From DAOTWP01 sp034435675 (lineage in GTDB: Bacteria > Chloroflexota > Anaerolineae > Aggregatilineales > Phototrophicaceae), in NCBI GenBank assembly GCA_034435675.1, contig DAOTWP010000174.1:1-22164 (forward strand): DNA of 22,164 nt, given 5' to 3'. A model generated the notes under the pieces. That model saw only the letters and a list, made by a program, of their open reading frames with translations. It made no database searches and was not told the origin of the DNA. The translations under genes were made by a program, and so were the position numbers. Below are positions 7,764 to 13,579 of the stretch, one piece after another (the stretch's first letter is position 1; every line of letters starts with the position of its first letter).

Positions 7764-8586
7764 ACTTGCTGCCTGCCAGACCTGTCCCGCCTACCAGAAT
7801 GCCCGGTTGAAGAAGCTCGGCGTCGATGTGGAGCACTGGGATTTTGTTGTGGCGCTGGCGGGCAACCCCAACACCGGCAAGAGTACCGTCTTTAACGCCC
7901 TGACCGGGCTGCGCCAGCATGTTGGCAACTGGCCCGGCAAAACCGTAGCGCGTGCCGAAGGCGGCTTCGACTATGACGAAAAGAAGTACAAACTGGTCGA
8001 TCTGCCCGGCACTTACTCGCTGCTGTCCACCAGCACAGACGAGGAAATCGCCCGCGACTTCATCCTGTTCGGACAGCCCGATGTCACCGTTGTGGTGGTA
8101 GACGCCACCCGGCTAGAACGCAACCTGAATCTGGTGCTGCAAATTCTGGAAATCACTGATCGTGTGGTTGTGGCGCTGAACCTGATGGACGAGGCAAAAC
8201 GGCACGGTATCACGGTGGACGTGCGCCATCTCACCCGCGAACTGGGCGTGCCGGTGGTGCCAATGGCGGCGCGGCGCAGACAGGGCGTGCAGGAACTGCT
8301 GCGCGAAATCGCGCTGATGGCAGCGGGCGAAACCCATACCCGCCCGCACCGTGTCGCCGTGCAGGATACCGCGCTGGAGCGTGCCATCAAAACGCTGGTG
8401 GAGCGAATTCAGCAGCATTTCCCCGGCTTGCCTAACGCCCGCTGGGTGGCGCTGCGCCTGCTGGATGGCGACGTGAGCATCCGCCAGGCAGTGCAGGACG
8501 GCACACTGGGCGATCTGGCGCGCGGCACCAGCGTGACACCTGTGCTGGAAAAGCGCCTGATGGGGGTGGCGGGGTATGGCGACTGA
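7744..8586 (+). CDS. feoB: FeoB N-terminal half: G domain and helical domain as a separate protein
   Basis: This 280-residue protein is the cytoplasmic GTPase part of FeoB. G1 GNPNTGKS is at 40-47, G3 DLPG at 86-89, G4 NLMD at 146-149 and a divergent G5 at about 173-179 (PMAARRR). The four-helix domain follows. The N-terminus has CQTCP (Cys11 and Cys14), a CxxC also seen in some other FeoB proteins that may bind metal or sense redox. AAGGA lies eight bases before the ATG at 7744, inside the feoA end. The chain stops with TGA at 8584-8586 just before the linker to the membrane domain, and the next gene begins 11 bases before that stop. Both halves together make a normal-size FeoB. Confidence 0.93.
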   Translation: MTVQTSELAACQTCPAYQNARLKKLGVDVEHWDFVVALAGNPNTGKSTVFNALTGLRQHVGNWPGKTVARAEGGFDYDEKKYKLVDLPGTYSLLSTSTDEEIARDFILFGQPDVTVVVVDATRLERNLNLVLQILEITDRVVVALNLMDEAKRHGITVDVRHLTRELGVPVVPMAARRRQGVQELLREIALMAAGETHTRPHRVAVQDTALERAIKTLVERIQQHFPGLPNARWVALRLLDGDVSIRQAVQDGTLGDLARGTSVTPVLEKRLMGVAGYGD

Positions 8587-10027
8587 GCGCAGTTTTGATG
8601 AGCGCCAGCCTGACGATCTGCTCAGCCTTGCGGAGCACTTGCGCGGCGGGCTGGGCGTCGAAAATCATGACCGGCTGGTCGAAGCCCTGTATACCAGCGC
8701 GGCGCAGATCACCAACAGCAGCGTCAGCCACGCTGACCAGCGTGCCCGGCTGACGTTTGACCGCGCGCTGGACCGCGCGCTGACGCACCGCTTCTGGGGC
8801 TTCATTATGATGGGCTTGATGTTCTTCGCCGTCTTCTGGCTGACCATCACCGGCGCGAACATCCCCTCGCAGATGCTGGGCGACCTGCTGCTGAACACAG
8901 TCTACACGGCGCTGCACAGCCTCGCGGCGGCATTGAGCGCCCCGGCGTGGCTGTCCGGGCTGCTGATTGATGGCGTGTATCTGGCGACGGCATGGGTTGT
9001 CTCGGTGATGCTGCCGCCGATGGCGATCTTCTTCCCACTGTTCACGCTGCTGGAGGACTTCGGTTATCTGCCGCGGGTGGCGTTTAACCTGGACCGGCTG
9101 TTCGCCAGTTCCGGCGCGCACGGCAAGCAGGCGCTTTCGATGATGATGGGCTTCGGCTGCAATGCGGCAGGCGTGATCGCCACGCGCATCATTGACAGCC
9201 CGCGCGAACGGCTGATCGCTATCCTGACCAATAACTTCAGCATTTGCAACGGGCGCTGGCCCACGCTGATCCTGATGGGCACAATCTTCATTGGGGCGTC
9301 GGCTCCACCGGCGCTGGCGAGCGCTGTTGCGGCGGCGAGCGTGGTCGCAGTCGCCATGCTGGGCATCGTCTTCACGCTGCTGGTCTCGCGCTTCCTCAGC
9401 GGGACATGGCTCAAGGGCGAGGCATCGGTCTACAGCCTGGAACTGCCGCCGTACCGCCCGCCGCAGATTCTGCGCACGCTGTATACGTCGGTGATTGACC
9501 GCACCATGATTGTGCTGTGGCGCGCGGTCGTCATGGCGGCTCCGGCAGGCGCGGTAATCTGGCTGAGCAGCAACATTATGCTGGGCGATGCGTCGATCGC
9601 GGCGCATCTGGTCAACCTGCTCAACCCGCTGGGCCTGCTGCTGGGCTTGAACGGCGTGATTCTGGTCGCCTATATTGTGGCGATCCCGGCGAACGAAATT
9701 GTCATCCCCACCGTGCTGATGCTGACGCTCACCGTGGGCAATGCCGCTGCCGCGGGGGCGGGCGCGCAGGCGGGCGTGATGCTGGAACTGGACGAGCAGA
9801 CCACCTACGCCGTGCTGACGCAGGTCGGCGGCTGGACGCTGCTCACCGCCGTGAACCTGATGCTGTTCAGCCTGCTGCATAACCCGTGCAGCACCACGCT
9901 GCTGACGATCTGGCGCGAGACAAAGAGCCTGCGCTGGACGCTGGTAGCTGCGCTGCTGCCGCTGGCGCTGGGCTTCAGCGTGACCTTCACGGTGGCGACG
10001 GTGGCGCGGCTGCTGGGCGCTGCCTGA
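8576..10027 (+). CDS. feoB: FeoB C-terminal half: ferrous iron channel as a separate protein
   Basis: This 483-residue protein is the membrane part of FeoB. A soluble start (about 1-75, ending LDRALTHRFWGF) matches the linker region, then about eight to ten membrane segments. Both Gate motifs are present: GFGCNAAGVIATRIIDSPRE with FSICNGRWPTLI, and HNPCSTTLLTIWRE. The conserved cysteines of CNGR and NPC are intact. The ATG at 8576 lies in the frame +1 relative to the GTPase gene and is preceded by a G-rich stretch (GGGGGTGG) that may serve as its ribosome binding site. All iron-path motifs are kept, so the pair should work as a two-chain FeoB unless the split is a sequencing frameshift. A weak hairpin (10030-10046) follows the stop. 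Confidence 0.92.
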   Translation: MATERSFDERQPDDLLSLAEHLRGGLGVENHDRLVEALYTSAAQITNSSVSHADQRARLTFDRALDRALTHRFWGFIMMGLMFFAVFWLTITGANIPSQMLGDLLLNTVYTALHSLAAALSAPAWLSGLLIDGVYLATAWVVSVMLPPMAIFFPLFTLLEDFGYLPRVAFNLDRLFASSGAHGKQALSMMMGFGCNAAGVIATRIIDSPRERLIAILTNNFSICNGRWPTLILMGTIFIGASAPPALASAVAAASVVAVAMLGIVFTLLVSRFLSGTWLKGEASVYSLELPPYRPPQILRTLYTSVIDRTMIVLWRAVVMAAPAGAVIWLSSNIMLGDASIAAHLVNLLNPLGLLLGLNGVILVAYIVAIPANEIVIPTVLMLTLTVGNAAAAGAGAQAGVMLELDEQTTYAVLTQVGGWTLLTAVNLMLFSLLHNPCSTTLLTIWRETKSLRWTLVAALLPLALGFSVTFTVATVARLLGAA

Positions 10028-10151
10028 GTCAGCGGCATTGATCCGCTTTCAGGGGTAGGGCACGCTGCGCCGTGTCCCTGCCCGCGCTGCGCCCGGCTTG
10101 ATCTTCCCCTGTCCACACGCACAAACCCACTCCCGATACTGCGATCCTGAG

Positions 10152-10180
10152 TTGACTTTTGGAGCCATTGTTCGCATATT
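10152..10180 (+). promoter_or_regulatory. Promoter of cassette 1 with decayed LexA-type palindrome
   Basis: TTGACT (10152-10157), a 17-base spacer and CATATT (10175-10180) lie seven bases before the ATG at 10188. The spacer ends GAGCCATTGTTCG: the right half GTTCG of the LexA box in R3 is kept, but the left half CGAAC has changed to GGAGC. Confidence 0.65.
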
Positions 10181-10187
10181 AAGGGGT

Positions 10188-10280
10188 ATGGAAACCATTT
10201 CGCGTGCTGCCAGTGTCGTTGAAAAGCTCACCCATCTGGGTGACGTAACGCTGTTCGAGCCTGCCGGGGATGAGCAATGA
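10188..10280 (+). CDS. 30-residue leader peptide, duplicated N-terminus of the radical-SAM protein
   Basis: The frame begins METISRAASVVEKLTHLGD and ends FEPAGDEQ. Its first 28 residues match the start of the radical-SAM protein encoded at 12075 with few changes. The TGA overlaps the ATG of the DUF6883 gene (ATGA at 10277-10280), so ribosomes finishing this peptide could restart on DUF6883. Only seven bases separate the -10 box and the ATG, so the transcript would be leaderless. It may be a functional coupling leader or a fossil of recombination. Confidence 0.55.
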   Translation: METISRAASVVEKLTHLGDVTLFEPAGDEQ

Positions 10281-10612
10281 AACTGCCGCACTTTGAGAAC
10301 GCCTATGTACCGGAAGCCAAGATCGTAAAATACCTGCTCAATTTGGAACACAGGCAAGGTGGCAAAGAAAAAGCAGTCTTCTTTATGAGCTTTGGCTTTA
10401 CAATAGACGGATGGGAAGTTCTGGCACAGGCATTGTTAGCCCATGCCGCCGCCTATGAAGTTGCCAGCACTATGACGTTACCAGACCGTATCCATTATGT
10501 TGTTGAGGGTGAAATCGTAAGCCCTGATGGTAGAAATCCACAAATTCGTAGTGTATGGGTGATTGAAACGGATAGCACCGCACCGCGCTTCGTTTCAGCT
10601 TACCCATTGTGA
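10277..10612 (+). CDS. DUF6883 family protein, copy 1
   Basis: This 111-residue protein starts MKLPHFENAYVPEAKIVKYL and has the family's core FMSFGFTIDGWEVL, then VVEGEIVSPDGR and a C-terminal QIRSVWVIETD...PRFVSAYPL. I recognise this as the DUF6883 pattern (MKLP.AE.A, an F..LGF.......L core and IRS.W). No catalytic role is established. It is soluble with no signal peptide. It is clearly richer in A and T than its neighbours, which fits horizontal acquisition. It is coupled upstream to the leader peptide and downstream to the DUF4926 gene, 14 bases away. The constant pairing suggests a two-component system, possibly toxin-antitoxin or immunity-like; that is inference. Confidence 0.82.
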   Translation: MKLPHFENAYVPEAKIVKYLLNLEHRQGGKEKAVFFMSFGFTIDGWEVLAQALLAHAAAYEVASTMTLPDRIHYVVEGEIVSPDGRNPQIRSVWVIETDSTAPRFVSAYPL

Positions 10613-10626
10613 GAGGAGAAAATAAG

Positions 10627-10857
10627 GTGATAAAGGAATTTGAACAGGTTGCACTGGTTGTTGACGCACCGGAATATGGGTTTGTCGTCGGGGATGTGGG
10701 GACTGTCGTTGATATTACAACCGATGGCAAAGGCATCACCGTGGAATTTTTCGACTTTATTGGCAAAACGTTGGCAATTGTGCCTTTGTATGTGTCTGAC
10801 GTGCGCCCCGTGAGTGCGAACGAAGTGATGCATGCTCGTCCCGTGAAATCGGCATAG
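10627..10857 (+). CDS. DUF4926 family protein, copy 1
   Basis: This 76-residue protein reads VIKEFEQVALVVDAPEYGFV and then VGDVGTVVDI, ending VRPVSANEVMHARPV. These are hallmarks of DUF4926, a small probable SH3-like beta-barrel family. I chose GTG 10627 because AGGAG lies eight bases upstream and the second copy starts at the same residue with ATG. A GTG at 10609 would overlap the DUF6883 stop and include the ribosome binding site. It follows DUF6883 directly, as in the second module. Function is unknown; a small partner that binds the DUF6883 protein is plausible. Confidence 0.85.
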   Translation: MIKEFEQVALVVDAPEYGFVVGDVGTVVDITTDGKGITVEFFDFIGKTLAIVPLYVSDVRPVSANEVMHARPVKSA

Positions 10858-10867
10858 GTCGAAGCGG

Positions 10868-10975
10868 GTTGATTGCGTGATCTGCGCGTGTTGCGATACC
10901 GAAAAGCCGCCGGAAAAAAACCGGATCACAGTGACCCGTCAGCGCGGTGGGCACTGGTTTGTGAACGTTGAGTAA
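10868..10975 (+). pseudogene. Remnant of a YgiT-type zinc-finger (MqsA-like antitoxin) gene
   Basis: The frame reads VDCVICACCDTEKPPEKNR followed by ITVTRQRGGHWFVNVE and a TAA at 10973-10975. CVIC, then TVT.-R-GG and V-NV, matches the N-terminal half of YgiT-type zinc fingers, which normally go on to a second CxxC. The frame has no ATG at the proper place (a GTG at 10877 falls inside the CVIC motif), and the end coincides with the left border of repeat R2. It therefore looks truncated at both ends by the recombination that built the locus. Confidence 0.5.
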
Positions 10976-11059
10976 CGCTGCGCCGTGTCCCTGCCCGCCC
11001 TGTCCTTACCGTACCCCTGTCCACACGCACAAACCCACTCCCGATCCTGCAATCCTCAG

Positions 11060-11088
11060 TTGACTTTTTGAGCCATTGTTCGCATATT
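11060..11088 (+). promoter_or_regulatory. Promoter of cassette 2 with decayed LexA-type palindrome
   Basis: TTGACT (11060-11065), a 17-base spacer and CATATT (11083-11088). The spacer ends TGAGCCATTGTTCG, again with an intact right half and a changed left half of the LexA box. Confidence 0.62.
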
Positions 11089-11095
11089 AAGAGCT

Positions 11096-11188
11096 AAGGA
11101 AACCATTTCGCGCGCTGCCAATGCGGTTGAAAAGCTCACCCAGATGGGTGACGTAACGCTGTTCGAGCCTGCCGGGGACGAGCAATGA
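11096..11188 (+). pseudogene. Start-less copy of the radical-SAM N-terminal segment
   Basis: The frame KETISRAANAVEKLTQMGD...EPAGDEQ and its TGA are kept in phase with R1 and R3, but the ATG start has become AAG (11096-11098). An internal ATG at 11144 would give only a 14-residue peptide. The stop still overlaps the DUF6883 ATG (ATGA at 11185-11188). Confidence 0.65.
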
Positions 11189-11526
11189 AACTGCCGCACC
11201 TTGAGAACGCTCTGGTTGAGGAAGCCAAGATTACTGCCTATCTGCTTTCTGAGGAAAACTCCGGTGGGAAGGCAGCCTTCTTCATGGCATTCGGCTTCAC
11301 AATTGATGACTGGCAGCGCCTCAGAGCCGCGCTGACTCAACATGCGGCAACACATGAAATCCAACGCTCATCCGCAACACGTCACGGCGTTAAGTATATA
11401 ATCGAAGGTGATCTGCAAACACCGGATGGTCGTTCACCGCAGGTTCGATCTGTGTGGATTGTCGATACAGGTAAAGATATTCCCCGCCTGGTGACCGCCT
11501 ACCCGTTGGAAGGAGAAAACACATGA
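11185..11526 (+). CDS. DUF6883 family protein, copy 2
   Basis: This 113-residue protein starts MKLPHLENALVEEAKITAYL and carries FMAFGFTIDDWQRL, IIEGDLQTPDGRSPQVRSVW and PRLVTAYPLEGENT. About half of its residues match copy 1 by eye, clearly less than the flanking R blocks match each other. The stop overlaps the start of DUF4926 copy 2 (ATGA at 11523-11526), closer coupling than in module 1. With its start-codon-less leader it may be translated from its own ATG, which has no clear ribosome binding site beyond GGGGACGAG upstream. Function is unknown. Confidence 0.83.
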   Translation: MKLPHLENALVEEAKITAYLLSEENSGGKAAFFMAFGFTIDDWQRLRAALTQHAATHEIQRSSATRHGVKYIIEGDLQTPDGRSPQVRSVWIVDTGKDIPRLVTAYPLEGENT

Positions 11527-11750
11527 TTAAAGAACATGAACAGGTGGTCCTGACCGCCGATCTTCCGGAATATGACCTCAAAGCGGGTGATGTCGGTGTG
11601 GTTGTCCACATTTACAGCGATGGTGAAGCCTATGAGCTTGAAATCTTCGCGCTGGATGGTCGAACCCTGGATGTTGTGACCGTTGAAGCGGCTCTGGTGC
11701 GTCCGGTCAGCCGTCGTGATGTCCTGCATGTCCGTGAGCGCTCAGCCTAG
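11523..11750 (+). CDS. DUF4926 family protein, copy 2
   Basis: This 75-residue protein reads MIKEHEQVVLTADLPEYDL, then AGDVGVVVHIY and DGRTLDVVTVEAALVRPVS. It is a typical full-length DUF4926 protein. GAAGGAG lies about nine bases before the ATG, inside the end of DUF6883. It matches copy 1 at about half of its residues. The Glu-rich core and small size would suit a partner protein for DUF6883, but no role is established. Confidence 0.86.
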   Translation: MIKEHEQVVLTADLPEYDLKAGDVGVVVHIYSDGEAYELEIFALDGRTLDVVTVEAALVRPVSRRDVLHVRERSA

Positions 11751-11774
11751 CAGCGTTCAGCCTGGCAGACAACA

Positions 11775-11930
11775 ATGGACGAACGAGCAATTCAAGACCG
11801 TATGGCGGATCCGACTTTCCAGCAGGCGTATCGTCTGGCTGAGGACGACATCCGCGCAATTGAGGCGCATCGGTCCGGCGTGGTGGCTGGTTCAGGAGCT
11901 ACGGATGATCCGAACGGGGACAAGCAATGA
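11775..11930 (+). CDS. Small 51-residue protein or gene remnant
   Basis: The frame starts MDERAIQDRMADPTFQQAYR and ends TDDPNGDKQ. The segment DPTFQQAYRLAEDDIRAIEA weakly recalls the part of XRE/HigA-type antitoxins that precedes their helix-turn-helix, but no helix-turn-helix follows. Its TGA overlaps the ATG of a truncated DUF6883 stub (ATGA at 11927-11930), the same joint that links the leader peptides to DUF6883. The last 24 bases resemble the R1/R2 junction at 19 positions. There is no good ribosome binding site. It may be the native upstream partner of a lost third DUF6883 gene. Confidence 0.4.
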   Translation: MDERAIQDRMADPTFQQAYRLAEDDIRAIEAHRSGVVAGSGATDDPNGDKQ

Positions 11931-11950
11931 AACTGCCGCATTTTGAGTAA
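11927..11950 (+). pseudogene. Truncated DUF6883 start (third module remnant)
   Basis: ATG AAA CTG CCG CAT TTT GAG TAA encodes MKLPHFE and stops, matching the first seven residues of both DUF6883 genes. The stop is created where the sequence runs into repeat R3. Confidence 0.75.
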
Positions 11951-12038
11951 CGCTGGCGGAGACCTGCCCGCCCCGCACCCGGCTTGATCTTCCCCGGATC
12001 ACCCCCACAAACCCACCCCCCGACGCTGCAAACCTTAA

Positions 12039-12067
12039 TTGACTTTGCGAACAATTGTTCGTATAAT
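12039..12067 (+). promoter_or_regulatory. Consensus sigma-70 promoter of the radical-SAM gene
   Basis: TTGACT (12039-12044), a 17-base spacer and a perfect TATAAT (12062-12067). The ATG at 12075 lies seven bases downstream, about where transcription should start, so the mRNA is probably leaderless. Confidence 0.82.
12048..12061. promoter_or_regulatory. LexA SOS box
   Basis: CGAACAATTGTTCG is a perfect 14-bp palindrome that matches the Gram-positive-type LexA consensus CGAACNNNNGTTCG exactly. It fills the -35/-10 spacer and touches the -10 box, so bound LexA would block RNA polymerase. Confidence 0.8.
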
Positions 12068-12074
12068 AGAGGGT

Positions 12075-13250
12075 ATGGAAACCATTTCGCGTGCTGCCAG
12101 TGCCGTTGAAAAGCTCACCCAGATGGGTGACGTAACGCTGTTCGAGCCTGCCGGGGATGCCCCCTATCAGGAGTCTTCCGCTGCGGCAGAGTCCGGCGAA
12201 CGCTACCAGTCGCGCAGTCTGGCGGAATGCATCAGCAACGTGCAGACGCCGAAGGGCAGCAAGCCGGTGCTGAAGACGATGATCACCACCGCCTGCGAAC
12301 GCAACTGCTTCTACTGCCCGTTCCGCGCGGGGCACAACAAAACGAAGCGTGTGACGATTACGCCGGATGCGTTGGCAGGGGCGTTCGACCAGCTTGAACG
12401 GGCGCGGTTGGTGGATGGCATGTTTTTGTCGTCAGGCATCATCAAGGGCGGCGTGACCTCGCAGGATAAAATCATCGATACTGCCGAAATCCTGCGCAAA
12501 AAGTACAGCTACAAGGGTTACATTCACCTGAAGATTATGCCCGGCGCGGAATATGACCAGCTTTACCGCGCCATGCAGCTTGCCGACCGGGTATCCATCA
12601 ACCTGGAAGGACCCACCGAAGAACGTCTGCATGCGCTGGCACCGAAAAAAGACCTCGGCACGGAACTGCTGCTGCAGCTCCAGCGGGCGCACCAGATCAG
12701 GCAGCGTGACCCGCGCATCCGAGCGAGCGTGGTCACGCAGTTTGTCGTTGGGGCGGTGGGCGACACCGATGTGGAACTGCTGTCGCTGAGCGCCAACCTG
12801 TATGGCAAACTGGGGCTGGCGCGGGCGTACTACTCGGCGTTCAGCCCGGTGGCGGGCACCCCGTTCGAAAACCTGTCCGCCACGCCGCCCAAACGCCAGT
12901 TCCGGCTGTACCAGAGCAGTTTTCTGCTGCGCGATTATGCCTGGGAAGTCGAAGACCTGCCGTTTCTGGCGGATGGCAACCTGAACACCGCCATTGACCC
13001 CAAACTGGCGTGGGCGGATCAGCATTTGCGCCACGCGCCGGTAGACCTGATGCGTGCCGACAGGTTGCAGTTGATGCGCCTGCCGGGGGTGGGCGCAAAA
13101 GGGGCGGACGCCATTCTGCAAGCGCGGCGCACGCGGGCAATCCGCGATCTGGGGCAGTTGGCGAAGCTGGGCATCAAAGCGCCAGAACGCCTTGCGCCGT
13201 ATGTGCTGCTGGCTGACGGACGCCCGCCGCAGCAGTTGCGGTTGTTTTAG
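12075..13250 (+). CDS. Radical SAM protein with C-terminal HhH, DNA modification/repair type (UDG-linked family)
   Basis: This 391-residue protein has the radical-SAM cluster motif CERNCFYC (Cys74, Cys78, Cys81), then LSSGIIKGG and HLKIMPGAEYDQL in the barrel. A helix-hairpin-helix follows at about 332-365 (LMRLPGVGAKGADAILQARR). This combination fits the 'putative DNA modification/repair radical SAM protein' family often found beside a uracil-DNA-glycosylase-like gene; no such partner is in this window. The reaction is unknown. Start ATG 12075 is preferred over the in-frame TTG at 12039, which is the -35 hexamer. A perfect LexA box in the promoter supports a role in DNA damage response. Its promoter and first 28 codons are duplicated twice upstream. 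Confidence 0.9.
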   Translation: METISRAASAVEKLTQMGDVTLFEPAGDAPYQESSAAAESGERYQSRSLAECISNVQTPKGSKPVLKTMITTACERNCFYCPFRAGHNKTKRVTITPDALAGAFDQLERARLVDGMFLSSGIIKGGVTSQDKIIDTAEILRKKYSYKGYIHLKIMPGAEYDQLYRAMQLADRVSINLEGPTEERLHALAPKKDLGTELLLQLQRAHQIRQRDPRIRASVVTQFVVGAVGDTDVELLSLSANLYGKLGLARAYYSAFSPVAGTPFENLSATPPKRQFRLYQSSFLLRDYAWEVEDLPFLADGNLNTAIDPKLAWADQHLRHAPVDLMRADRLQLMRLPGVGAKGADAILQARRTRAIRDLGQLAKLGIKAPERLAPYVLLADGRPPQQLRLF

Positions 13251-13333
13251 GCGCGACATTGCAGGGGTGCCGCACGCTGTGCCCGCATGCATGCTTTCGT
13301 GGTCAAGCGCATGTTCATAAGGAGGGATGGGTT

Positions 13334-13570
13334 ATGCTCCGGTCTATACAGCACACACAGCAGCACCTTGCCTCCACGCTGCCCCTGCCGCGCGATTTCC
13401 GCCGCGCGCTGGAGGCAGAACCCGCCGCGTACTGCTTCTTCTACCACCTGCCCGCCGTCTGCCGCCGCCGCTTTGTGGCGTGGGTGGAAGGCGCGCACAC
13501 GCCGGATGCACGCTTGCAGCGCGTGAACGAAGCGCTCAACCGGCTGGCAAACGGCGTCAAGCACCCGTGA
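13334..13570 (+). CDS. YdeI/OmpD-associated (OmdA) family small protein
   Basis: This 78-residue protein has the family pattern PLPRDFRRALEAEPAAYCFF, then LPAVCRRRFVAWVEGAHTPD and a final RLQRVNEALNRLANG. It equals the C-terminal YdeI/OmdA domain alone; longer family members carry a DUF1905-like or other part in front. The start is fixed by an ideal AAGGAGG (13319-13325) eight bases before ATG 13334. It lies 83 bases after the radical-SAM stop, so it could share that SOS-controlled transcript. The biochemical function of the domain is not established. Confidence 0.75.
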   Translation: MLRSIQHTQQHLASTLPLPRDFRRALEAEPAAYCFFYHLPAVCRRRFVAWVEGAHTPDARLQRVNEALNRLANGVKHP

Positions 13571-13579
13571 ATAGCTGCG

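Larger units (their letters stand above)
10063..10302 (+). repeat. Copy 1 of the radical-SAM 5' block (R1)
   Basis: This block matches 10976-11210 (R2) and 11951-12158 (R3). It contains a leader stretch, a promoter, the first 28 codons of the radical-SAM gene and, shared only with R2, the junction GAGCAATGAAACTGCCGCA into DUF6883. From about 10130 on, R1 and R2 differ at only about 15 positions in some 170 bases by hand count. R1 and R3 share CCCGGCTTGATCTTCCCC, which R2 lacks, while R1 and R2 share other upstream stretches, so the copies are mosaic. Confidence 0.9.
10976..11210 (+). repeat. Copy 2 of the radical-SAM 5' block (R2)
   Basis: This block is homologous to R1 and R3. Its left border follows TTGAGTAA (10968-10975), and R3 is preceded by the same TTGAGTAA, which suggests a shared junction sequence. 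It carries a promoter, a start-less version of the 28-codon segment and the junction into DUF6883. Confidence 0.9.
11951..12158 (+). repeat. Copy 3 of the radical-SAM 5' block (R3), in its native place
   Basis: Homologous to R1 and R2 up to codon 28 (GAT 12156-12158), after which the sequence continues into the intact radical-SAM gene instead of the DUF6883 junction. This copy alone has a consensus promoter and a complete LexA palindrome. Confidence 0.9.

Noticed and set aside
8432..9880. 482-codon minus-strand frame opposite feoB
   Set aside because: It is very rich in Gln, Arg and His and lies antisense to the clear FeoB membrane domain; a GC-codon-bias shadow.
10028..12038. Insertion sequence or integron as the source of the repeated blocks
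   Set aside because: No transposase, integrase, terminal inverted repeats or attC-like hairpins are visible; the repeats contain host-gene sequence instead.
12039..12074. TTG start giving a longer radical-SAM protein
   Set aside because: The TTG is the -35 hexamer of the promoter and the extension covers the LexA box and -10 box; ATG 12075 fits.
12075..13570. Radical-SAM gene together with a uracil-DNA-glycosylase-like partner
   Set aside because: The next gene is a YdeI/OmdA-type protein; no glycosylase-like gene is found in this window.
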